From positions 1 through 6,301 of the forward strand of contig DATEVB010000156.1 in the NCBI GenBank assembly GCA_035282865.1: 6,301 nucleotides of DNA, written 5' to 3'. The stretch's first letter is position 1; each line of letters begins with the position of its first letter. This document shows positions 1-5,419 of the stretch, piece after piece. The position numbers and the translations under genes are program-made. The DNA is from UBA4744 sp035282865. Lineage in GTDB: Bacteria; Actinomycetota; Acidimicrobiia; Spongiisociales; UBA4744. The notes beneath the pieces were generated by a model. The model did no database searches, was not told the origin of the DNA, and was given only the letters and a program-made list of their open reading frames with translations.

Positions 1-1
1 T

Positions 2-373
2 CGGACGCTTCTCGCCGAGATGGCCCTCCTCGGGCCAATCCATAGGATCTCCGAGTATCTCTTTGATCGTCGGGATCATCCCGGTGCATACACCAGGAAG
101 GAGAAAGGGTTCGACCGTATCACGTGGTGGGATGTCGACCAAGCCGACAAGATCACGCTTCCGACGTGGAGGCGTCTCAGGGAGTACGCGAACGCCGTTC
201 AACGGGCTGAGTTGCCGTTGAGGGAACGATTGATCTGCTACTCCCAGTTTGGCAGGTGGTTAGTGTCGCCAAGATGGTACCGGCAGAATTGGATTCGACT
301 GCTTCGCGATCTGGTCGTCGGCAGGTGGCGATACGGAGTGCGTTTGGTGAGGGGTCTAATCAGCGATCTCTGA
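2..373 (+). CDS. C-terminal part of a family 2 glycosyltransferase (5' end outside window)
   Basis: The frame is open from the left edge: six codons (R-T-L-L-A-E) precede the first visible Met at base 20, so this is the tail of a longer protein, about 123 residues of it. The catalytic GT-A domain with its DxD motif lies upstream and cannot be seen. The visible part looks like the C-terminal segment of GT2 glycosyltransferases that build cell-surface glycans: an 'LLGPIHRISEYLFDRRDHPGAY' type stretch (Met at 20 onward), in which Arg-Arg-x-His-Pro-Gly is typical of the end of the catalytic fold. A Trp/Arg-rich amphipathic tail follows, and such tails often lie against the membrane. No transmembrane helix is evident. 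A surface-glycan role fits the nucleotide-sugar genes downstream. The family call rests on pattern recognition of the tail only, so donor and acceptor are unknown. The start at base 20 should not be taken as the real one. Confidence 0.65.
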   Translation, partial: RTLLAEMALLGPIHRISEYLFDRRDHPGAYTRKEKGFDRITWWDVDQADKITLPTWRRLREYANAVQRAELPLRERLICYSQFGRWLVSPRWYRQNWIRLLRDLVVGRWRYGVRLVRGLISDL

Positions 374-390
374 TGAAGCCCGTTTCATCG
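371..390 (+). terminator. Hairpin at the glycosyltransferase stop codon, possible weak terminator
   Basis: An inverted repeat begins at the TGA stop: GATGAA (372-377) pairs with TTCATC (384-389). G-U pairs at both ends (371/390 and 378/383) extend it to eight base pairs around a CCCG loop. Only two T residues follow directly (391-392), so it is not a classic intrinsic terminator. It may be a weak or Rho-assisted terminator, or a 3'-end stabiliser that separates the glycosyltransferase transcript from the acetyltransferase pair. Confidence 0.35.
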
Positions 391-483
391 TTATGACCAC
401 CGAACGGAACGATACCGATACCTGTGCGTTGAGATCGGCGACAGCGCCGCTCTGCAAAGTGAACCGCCAAAGGACTCGCGACC
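374..483 (+). other. Intergenic leader of the acetyltransferase pair: hexamer repeat and second hairpin
   Basis: This 110-base gap is the only sizeable non-coding stretch in the window. It holds a tandem hexamer, GATACC twice at 411-422, and a GC-rich hairpin: CGGCG (436-440) pairs with CGCCG (445-449) around an ACAG loop. Beyond one mismatch, AGA (432-434) pairs with TCT (451-453). A Shine-Dalgarno-like AGGA (471-474) lies nine bases before the ATG at 484. A promoter here is plausible because the gap follows a possible terminator, but I see no convincing -35/-10 pair. The GATACC repeat is at best a loose -10-like element. Confidence 0.3.
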
Positions 484-1266
484 ATGACCCTTTCCGTACG
501 CCTCATGATGACCTCAGACCTGCCGAAACTGATCGGCCTCTTTGAACGCGCCTATGCGGGCTACGCAGGGTTCGCCGAGCGGAGCGTCGCAGACTTCCAC
601 TGGCGCTACCTCGATCGCCCCGACATTGGGAAAGAGGGCGTGATCGTTGTCGAAGGTGTCGAGCACCGTTTGATCGGGTACGTGGTCGTGGGAACCTCCG
701 GTACCATCTGGGAGTTCGCCATTGATCCGGATGCGGAACGACAGAAGGTGGCGACGATCCTGATTGCTGAAGCGGAGCGATTCCTGATGGGGAGCGGCGT
801 AGATGAGATCGTGCTGCACGCTCCGGTCGATGATCTGGACATGGCGGCCGCCCTGCAGATGGCCGGATACGGCGGAGGTCTCCCAATTCAGCAGTATCTG
901 AGCTTCATCGACATCCCCCGCGTAGTGGAACAGATTCTGGTCAAGCACCGGGACGTCCTGCCGGGTGGCCTGGGAACCATGGAGTTCGTCATCCGGAACC
1001 CCCGAGCGTGGCACCCGGAGAGGTTCAGCCCGCCGATGAGTGATGAAACGTCGGCTTCGACGCAAAGACGTTTGCCCTCGATTGTTATCAACACGAGTGT
1101 TGAGGCACTCGTAGGGGTCATGGTCGGTTCGGAGAGTCTGAGTCGGGCGGTTGCCAGTGGTCGGGTTCGTATTACCCCACTATCCAAAACCGCCACCGGC
1201 CTCAAGATTCTCCGCGCTTTGCGTCTCCGAGACCCCTTCTTCTTCACCGCAGCCGATGTGATATGA
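484..1266 (+). CDS. GNAT-family N-acetyltransferase with C-terminal SCP2-like domain (first of tandem pair)
   Basis: This 260-residue soluble protein has no signal peptide or membrane segment. Residues about 4-140 fit a GNAT fold: an opening 'VRLMMTSDLPKLIGLFERAY' pattern, a HWRYLDRP segment (39-46), strand beta4 (about 74-80, 'TIWEFAI') and the acetyl-CoA loop region with its helix (83-101). The loop reads ERQKVATIL (85-93) and lacks the Gly residues of the usual Q/RxxGxG/A motif, so CoA binding may be weakened or altered. Residues about 197-256 resemble an SCP2 (sterol-carrier-like) domain, ending in the LRALRLRDPFFF type pattern (244-254). GNAT plus SCP2 recalls Eis-type acetyltransferases, but here there is one GNAT domain rather than two. 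The ATG at 484 is preceded by AGGA at nine bases. The stop overlaps the next start by four bases. The substrate is unknown; an amino group on a sugar or cell-surface metabolite is an inference from context. Confidence 0.72.
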   Translation: MTLSVRLMMTSDLPKLIGLFERAYAGYAGFAERSVADFHWRYLDRPDIGKEGVIVVEGVEHRLIGYVVVGTSGTIWEFAIDPDAERQKVATILIAEAERFLMGSGVDEIVLHAPVDDLDMAAALQMAGYGGGLPIQQYLSFIDIPRVVEQILVKHRDVLPGGLGTMEFVIRNPRAWHPERFSPPMSDETSASTQRRLPSIVINTSVEALVGVMVGSESLSRAVASGRVRITPLSKTATGLKILRALRLRDPFFFTAADVI

Positions 1267-2096
1267 GTTACTCGTACCGGGCGATCGACGATGAATCCGA
1301 TCCCGCTCGCCAAACTGTGCGCGACTTGATTGGAAGTGCCTTTGGTGGGGCTCTCGGTCCAAGTTACTGGGATTGGAAGTTCCATGGTGACGCGCGCCAC
1401 CCGCTCGTGTTTGTGGCCGAATCCGGAGGCGAAGTGGTCGGGTGCCGTCATAGCCTGGTGTTCGACCTACGGCTCGAAGCAGGTCTCGAGGTGCCGGTGT
1501 TGATAGGCGGTGACCTGCTGGTGCGTCCCGAGCATCGAGGACACCATGTGGCGCGGCGCCTGGCGGCCGGTGCTCTCGACCTGAGCATCCAACGGAATCC
1601 CGAGGTGGCCGCCTACGCGGCTTTCACCTGGCCGGGCCTCGCCGATCATCTGACGCGCCCACTGGTTGGAACCGTGCCGGTGCCGTCTTCGACGAGGCGC
1701 TGGTCGAAGATCGTCGGCTGGGATAACCGGATTGCGAACCTCAGTTCCTCAGGGCTCCTCGACGATGCCGGCCAGAACCGGGGAGTGGCGGGGGGCGATC
1801 ACACGATGCGCATGGAGATCGAAGGCGCACCGCCCCTCTGGGTGGAGATCCGAGGCGGCCGCGTCGCATTGTCGGGCGCGCAACCGGCTTCGCACGAGGT
1901 CAGGGTGCGGCTTCGACGTGACGGTATCGAAGCTCTGCGGTCTCGATCACCGGTCCGCATTCTGAGAGCCGTGTCCAACGGCGGAATCCGCGTCCGGGGT
2001 CGTCCGCGCCACCTGCGGGAGGTACTTGGGGCCCGCCGTTTCTACACCAGGGTGCTGCAAGAACTCCTCAAGAAGCCTTCACCATCGAGCCGGTGA
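1263..2096 (+). CDS. GNAT-family N-acetyltransferase with C-terminal SCP2 domain (second of tandem pair)
   Basis: This 277-residue protein shares the architecture of its neighbour. A YWDWKF segment (35-40) corresponds to HWRY in the first protein. Strand beta4 and the CoA loop read GGDLLVRPEHRGHHVARRL (82-100), a good motif A except that the usual middle Gly of RGxGxG/A is His94. This is closer to canonical than its partner. Residues about 181-262 fit an SCP2 domain: LWVEIRGGRVAL (192-203), then RDGIEALRSRSPVRILRAV (219-237) and GGIRVRGR (240-247). Such C-terminal domains cap the active site in Eis-like enzymes and may bind hydrophobic or polyamine substrates. No Shine-Dalgarno site is seen before the ATG. 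The ATGA overlap with the upstream stop (1263-1266) implies translation by re-initiation, so the two proteins are probably made in fixed proportion and may work together. Its 3' end faces the deacetylase gene 17 bases away. The acceptor substrate is unknown. Confidence 0.75.
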   Translation: MSYSYRAIDDESDPARQTVRDLIGSAFGGALGPSYWDWKFHGDARHPLVFVAESGGEVVGCRHSLVFDLRLEAGLEVPVLIGGDLLVRPEHRGHHVARRLAAGALDLSIQRNPEVAAYAAFTWPGLADHLTRPLVGTVPVPSSTRRWSKIVGWDNRIANLSSSGLLDDAGQNRGVAGGDHTMRMEIEGAPPLWVEIRGGRVALSGAQPASHEVRVRLRRDGIEALRSRSPVRILRAVSNGGIRVRGRPRHLREVLGARRFYTRVLQELLKKPSPSSR

Positions 2097-2113
2097 TCAC
2101 CCGACGAACCGGA
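2079..2113. other. Convergent intergenic junction with short palindromes
   Basis: Only 17 bases (2097-2113) separate the two convergent stop codons, TGA at 2094-2096 on plus and TAA at 2116-2114 on minus. A perfect 10-base palindrome, GGTGATCACC (2092-2101), covers the plus-strand stop. TCACC (2079-2083) can pair with GGTGA (2092-2096), and CCGGT (2090-2094) with ACCGG (2108-2112). None of these is followed by a T run on either strand, so a bidirectional intrinsic terminator is not supported. Transcripts probably run past each other or end by Rho. Confidence 0.25.
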
Positions 2114-2773
2114 TTACCCCGGATCAACCCCACCGAACACGATCTTGTGGCCGTAGAACGCCTCAGCGAATCCGCTGGCCGACCGTGATTCGACTCCCCG
2201 AACCCTCATGAGCGCCCGGAACGTATCACCGGTGAACCAGTACTTGTCGTGCTGGGTAGCGAAGGTCTCGAGCAGGTAGTCGACCTTGCGGTCGACGGCT
2301 TCTCGCCCGACCGGGACGTACACGTTTGGCGCACCAAGATCGCCGTCGTACTTGAGGATCTCGTACTGGAGAATGAGGTGGTCACGAAACGTCTGTTCGG
2401 TCAGCTCGGCGATCAACCGGTGGTCCTGGTGGAGGTCGCTACGCCAATGGGTGAAGATCACATCCGGGTCGATCGTGGACGGTAGCTCACGGAACCGTTC
2501 CTTGATCTCCCCGAACGCACCGGGGAAGAATCCGTCCTGGAAGTCGAATACCTCGATCGAGGACAACCGGTCGCCTGCGAACAACGATGCGCTGCGTCGA
2601 GCTTCGGCCTCCCGGATCCCGGCGGAACTGAACACCCTCCAGTGCACCGATGCCTCCGGCAGGCTGTCGAGGAGGTGCAAGAGGGTGGCGCCGGCGCCGA
2701 TCTCGATGTCGTCGCTGTGGGCGCCGAGGCACAGGATCGAAGGGGCTTGGTTGCCGAGCCACAGTCCTCTCAT
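2114..2773 (-). CDS. PIG-L/LmbE-family zinc-dependent deacetylase
   Basis: This 219-residue protein belongs to the family of MshB, GlcNAc-PI deacetylase and LmbE-like enzymes, which remove N-acetyl (or related acyl) groups from sugars using one metal ion. The first metal motif is AHSDDIE (18-24), equivalent to the usual AHPDDE, giving ligands His19 and Asp22 with Asp21 as likely general base. The second is DLHQDHR (113-119), with His118 as the third ligand. DPDVIFTHW (102-110) and the C-terminal RGVES...AEAFYG (192-208) also fit the family. It is the last gene of the minus-strand operon, seven bases after the rfbF stop. I chose ATG 2773, which has a weak GGATGAG upstream (2786-2780). A GTG at 2788 would add five residues and overlap rfbF. 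The longer open frame to 2905 overlaps rfbF and lacks family similarity. The proposed substrate, an N-acylated sugar or its CDP form, comes from context only. Confidence 0.88.
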   Translation of the reverse strand: MRGLWLGNQAPSILCLGAHSDDIEIGAGATLLHLLDSLPEASVHWRVFSSAGIREAEARRSASLFAGDRLSSIEVFDFQDGFFPGAFGEIKERFRELPSTIDPDVIFTHWRSDLHQDHRLIAELTEQTFRDHLILQYEILKYDGDLGAPNVYVPVGREAVDRKVDYLLETFATQHDKYWFTGDTFRALMRVRGVESRSASGFAEAFYGHKIVFGGVDPG

Positions 2774-2780
2774 GCCCGTC

Positions 2781-3569
2781 TCATCCACGGTGGTTGCGGT
2801 TCCACACCTGCCAGGGTGCGTCACCGGTGGCGTGTAGCTGATCGAGGCGTTGCTTGTCCTTGAACGTGTCCATCGGAGCCCAGAAGCCGGTGTGCCGGTA
2901 CGCAAACAGCTCGTCCGCCGCGATCAACCGCTCGAACGGCTCCTCGACCAATTCCTCGCCCTTCTCGATGAAGTTGAAGATCTCTTGCTTCAGCACGAAA
3001 TATCCGCCGTTGATCCAAGACCCGGCCTTGCTGATCTGATCGGTGCCCGTTACCTTGCCATCGTCGTCGATTTCAACCGTGTGATAACTTCCGGGCGGGG
3101 GCACGGCCACGAACCCGGCCACCTTTCCGGAGGCCTTGAACTCATCGATGTAGCCGGGTAGATGAAGGTCGGTGACTCCGTCGCTGTAGTTGGCCATGAA
3201 CATTTCCTCGTCTTCGAGATGCGGGCGCAACCGGACGAGCCGCTCACCGATGTTCGACTTGGCCCCGGTGTCGACGAATGTGATCCTCCAGTCGAGAATG
3301 TCGCTGTTGGCCAGGTCGACCTTTTTGCCACCCTCTGAGAACACGAAGTCGTTGGAGACGGTCTCGTCGTAGTTGAGGAAGAAGCTCTTGATGGCGTCGG
3401 CCCGGTATCCGAGCGCCAGAATGAAGTCCTTATGACCGAAGAAGGCGTAGTACTTCATCAGGTGCCAGAGGATGGGCCGGTACCCCACGGGAACCATCGG
3501 CTTGGGAATCGTCTCCGAGTATTCGCGGAGCCGGGTTCCTTCTCCTCCACAGAAGATGACCACCTTCAT
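2781..3569 (-). CDS. rfbF: Glucose-1-phosphate cytidylyltransferase (CDP-glucose synthase)
   Basis: This cytoplasmic enzyme converts alpha-D-glucose 1-phosphate and CTP to CDP-glucose and pyrophosphate, the entry step for CDP-linked deoxy sugars. The 262 residues match the family length and order. The nucleotide-binding signature GGEGTRLREYSETIPKPMV (8-26) is followed by RPILWHLMKYY (31-41), DWRITFVDTG (93-102), YSDGVTD (128-134), whose Asp130 is the expected metal ligand, and WINGGYFVL (185-193). GFWAPMDTFKDK (228-239), with Asp234 the expected second metal ligand, comes next, then a closing APWQVW (251-256). The layout closely follows Salmonella RfbF as I recall it. The ATG at 3569 is fixed by a strong GGAGGT (3582-3577) seven bases upstream, whose last base is the first base of the preceding stop codon. 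The gap to the SAF gene is five bases. Another hexose 1-phosphate as substrate cannot be excluded. No CDP-glucose 4,6-dehydratase gene is in the window. Confidence 0.93.
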   Translation of the reverse strand: MKVVIFCGGEGTRLREYSETIPKPMVPVGYRPILWHLMKYYAFFGHKDFILALGYRADAIKSFFLNYDETVSNDFVFSEGGKKVDLANSDILDWRITFVDTGAKSNIGERLVRLRPHLEDEEMFMANYSDGVTDLHLPGYIDEFKASGKVAGFVAVPPPGSYHTVEIDDDGKVTGTDQISKAGSWINGGYFVLKQEIFNFIEKGEELVEEPFERLIAADELFAYRHTGFWAPMDTFKDKQRLDQLHATGDAPWQVWNRNHRG

Positions 3570-3574
3570 GAGGC

Positions 3575-4864
3575 CTACCTCCACTCCGGGTATTGGCACT
3601 GTTCCCACCACAGTCGCCACCCGACCGACTCGGCCGGGATCTCGATATCCGCCATGGTCAGCGGTTGGTCCTTGGCCACCGGCCGAACCACTGTGCACTG
3701 GTCCGTTAGTCCTTCCGGCACGAGCTCCTCGGTCCTGGCTTGCGGGCTGTTCTCCATGATTCCATAAACGGTAAAGCCGCCGATCCCGTCGAGGGTGTCG
3801 CCTGGTTGAAGGCCCTTCTTGGCGTAAGCCACCACATCCGTCACCGGAGCGCCCAGGGGGGTCATGGCCGCGTCGCCGAACAGGGCGGCCCGGGCGATGG
3901 TGACCGGAGTCTCCAGCGGCCCGAGATGCGATGGCACGTAGAAGGTGTAGAGCGGGCCCTGGCCCATCTTGTACACCTTCATGTACCGCTGCATCCACTT
4001 CTCGTCGTTGTAGCCCAACACGAACACGCCGAAGCTGGGCTCTGCCCCGAGGATGTAGTCGACGTAGCCGGGACCGTTGATCAACTGATCGTGATCGAAC
4101 ACGTCCAGCGCCTCTTCGACCCGACTGCAACGGGGTCCGTACATGCCCCTGGTCATGACTCCGAAACCGGTGCCGTTGGCGAGGGTAGCCATCTCGAAGG
4201 CGATCTTCGAGCCGTCGGCGAAGCTGGTGATCATCTTGGGGCGCTGCCACACGTTGCGGGCGAACTCCGCCTGGGTTTCCGGAGTGCGGTAGTAGTCGAG
4301 CAACGACTTGATGTTGCCCAAGAGTACCGGTCGGAAGCCCAGAGTCTTGACCTGCCGCATCAGGTTCATCAGTACGGCCGGTTGGTCACCGTCCATGTCG
4401 GTCAAGACGACGCCCGCCGCATCGGCCTTGGTCTTGAGGATCGGCCCGAGGGTGGCGTCCAACTCCGCATTGACCAGCACGATGTGCTTGCGGGCTCCGA
4501 TGCCGGCCAGCACCACCCGGGCGGCGTACTCCACCTCGCCGGTGGCGTCGACCAGCACGTCGGTGCCGGGAGTAGACGCCGCCAGCACCGGATCGGTGGT
4601 AACGGCCAGCCGATCGGCAGCGATGGCGCCTCGCAATGCCTCCTCATCTTCGACCACGACGTAATCGGTGATTTCCAGGTTGGCGAGTACCTGCTCGATA
4701 GTGGCCATGGTGCGATTAGCCACGACGGACAGGCGGAGACCGGGTGTGGGCCGCTTCAACTGGAGAATCAGGCCCTGCGCGGCGAATCCGGCCCCGCTCA
4801 AGGCGACACGCACCGGGTTGCCCTCGGCCTCCCGCAGTCGCAGTGCTTCGTCGACGATGATCAT
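3575..4864 (-). CDS. Homoserine-dehydrogenase-like NAD(P)-dependent oxidoreductase with C-terminal SAF domain
   Basis: This 429-residue protein matches the 'predicted homoserine dehydrogenase with C-terminal SAF domain' family (COG4091 type), whose reaction is not settled. A Rossmann NAD(P)-binding domain starts with RVALSGAGFAAQG (19-31). DVLVDATGE (102-110), KHIVLVNAELDATLGP (126-141) and TDMDGDQPAV (155-164) follow the homoserine-dehydrogenase-like pattern. The middle part (about 165-345) is the substrate domain, with EMATLANGTGF (224-234). Residues about 345-415 form the SAF domain (KKGLQPGDTLDGIGG, 349-363; LTMADIEI, 402-409), a fold related to antifreeze proteins and sugar-acid dehydratase parts. 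True homoserine dehydrogenases lack this tail. The ATG at 4864 overlaps the upstream stop by four bases (ATGA) and has AGGAG (4878-4874) nine bases before it. An open extension to 5071 only overlaps the epimerase gene. A role in oxidising or reducing a nucleotide-sugar-derived carbonyl is inferred from the operon. Family call firm, function uncertain. Confidence 0.85.
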   Translation of the reverse strand: MIIVDEALRLREAEGNPVRVALSGAGFAAQGLILQLKRPTPGLRLSVVANRTMATIEQVLANLEITDYVVVEDEEALRGAIAADRLAVTTDPVLAASTPGTDVLVDATGEVEYAARVVLAGIGARKHIVLVNAELDATLGPILKTKADAAGVVLTDMDGDQPAVLMNLMRQVKTLGFRPVLLGNIKSLLDYYRTPETQAEFARNVWQRPKMITSFADGSKIAFEMATLANGTGFGVMTRGMYGPRCSRVEEALDVFDHDQLINGPGYVDYILGAEPSFGVFVLGYNDEKWMQRYMKVYKMGQGPLYTFYVPSHLGPLETPVTIARAALFGDAAMTPLGAPVTDVVAYAKKGLQPGDTLDGIGGFTVYGIMENSPQARTEELVPEGLTDQCTVVRPVAKDQPLTMADIEIPAESVGWRLWWEQCQYPEWR

Positions 4865-5418
4865 GATTTCGTGCTCCTCACTGCCGCGACGTCGAAGTCC
4901 GGCCAACTCTGGTCCTTTTCGGAAACGATCACACCCTCTGATATCGGCCACTCGATTCCAAAAGAGGGGTCGTTCCAGCGGGCACCGATTTCCACGCCCG
5001 GTTCGAATGGCGCCGATGCGGTGTACAGCACCTCGCTGTTCGCATCGAGCGCCTGATAGGCGTGCGCGCATCCGGCCGGTACCGCCAGGGCCAGCCGGTT
5101 GTCGGGGGTCAGCTCAACGCCCACCCAGCGCAGGAAGGTCTGCGAGCCCGGCCGAACGTCGACGCAGACGTCGAAGATCCGTCCGGCGATGCAGCGGACG
5201 AATTTGGCCTCCGGGTAGGGATCGGGCCGCCAATGCAACCCGCGGATCATTCCCGCTTGCACCGAACGGGACATGTTGATCTGGGCAATATGATGCTCGA
5301 GACCTTCGGCGGCCATCTCATCTGCGCACCAGGCGCGGGCGAAATAGCCGCGCTCGTCGGTGAATGGTTCCAGCTCGACCATCCGGCAGCCCTCAACCTC
5401 CGTGGGAATGAATTTCAT
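4861..5418 (-). CDS. RmlC/RfbC-family nucleotide-sugar 3,5-epimerase (cupin)
   Basis: This 185-residue cupin has the size and order of dTDP-4-dehydrorhamnose 3,5-epimerase, which inverts C3 and/or C5 of 4-keto-6-deoxy sugars through enolates. Motifs seen are DERGYFAR (21-28), MIRGLHWR (57-64) with catalytic His62, EAKFVRC (70-76) with Lys72, FDVCVDVR (82-89), PAGCAHAYQAL (114-124) with His119, VLYTAS (130-135) with the acid/base Tyr132, WNDPSFGIEWP (148-158), and Asp169, probably the partner of His62. These align without gaps to M. tuberculosis RmlC from His62 to Tyr132, from memory. The second Tyr expected at 138 is Phe. The catalytic set suggests an active enzyme. With rfbF in the operon the substrate may be a CDP-4-keto sugar rather than dTDP, and no rmlA, rmlB or rmlD is visible, so I give no gene symbol. 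The ATG at 5418 is one base after the upstream stop, with GGAAGG (5430-5425) six bases before it. Confidence 0.9.
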   Translation of the reverse strand: MKFIPTEVEGCRMVELEPFTDERGYFARAWCADEMAAEGLEHHIAQINMSRSVQAGMIRGLHWRPDPYPEAKFVRCIAGRIFDVCVDVRPGSQTFLRWVGVELTPDNRLALAVPAGCAHAYQALDANSEVLYTASAPFEPGVEIGARWNDPSFGIEWPISEGVIVSEKDQSWPDFDVAAVRSTKS

Positions 5419-5419
5419 C

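Noticed and set aside
393..545. Small 50-residue open frame starting in the gap after the glycosyltransferase
   Set aside because: It has no ribosome-binding site, runs into the acetyltransferase gene out of frame, and has no recognisable sequence.
514..1065. Minus-strand open frames opposite the first acetyltransferase (including 503-886, 606-842 and 888-1451)
   Set aside because: They have no recognisable motifs, lie opposite a well-supported gene, and have composition typical of antisense frames in GC-rich DNA.
2286..2837. Plus-strand open frame opposite the deacetylase
   Set aside because: It is Ser/Arg/Trp-rich with no motif, and antisense to a gene with intact zinc-binding motifs.
3570..4250. 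Upstream extension of the rfbF frame to 4250
   Set aside because: The extension is Arg/Gly-rich, antisense-like composition overlapping the SAF gene. The true start at 3569 has a strong GGAGGT and matches the family N-terminus.
4848..4866. Clustered short palindromes TCGTCGACGA and ATGATCAT at the epimerase/SAF junction, considered as an operator
   Set aside because: They arise from the codons at the SAF gene start (ATG ATC ATC GTC GAC) inside an operon, and do not form one dyad.
3740..5056. A 438-codon open frame on the plus strand opposite the SAF oxidoreductase and epimerase genes
   Set aside because: It is a high-GC shadow: His/Gly/Val/Asp-rich without domain motifs, and fully antisense to two genes with clear family motifs and ribosome-binding sites.
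4865..5071. N-terminal extension of the SAF oxidoreductase to 5071
   Set aside because: It overlaps the epimerase coding sequence in another frame, is Arg-rich, and the ATG at 4864 has the ATGA overlap and AGGAG site.
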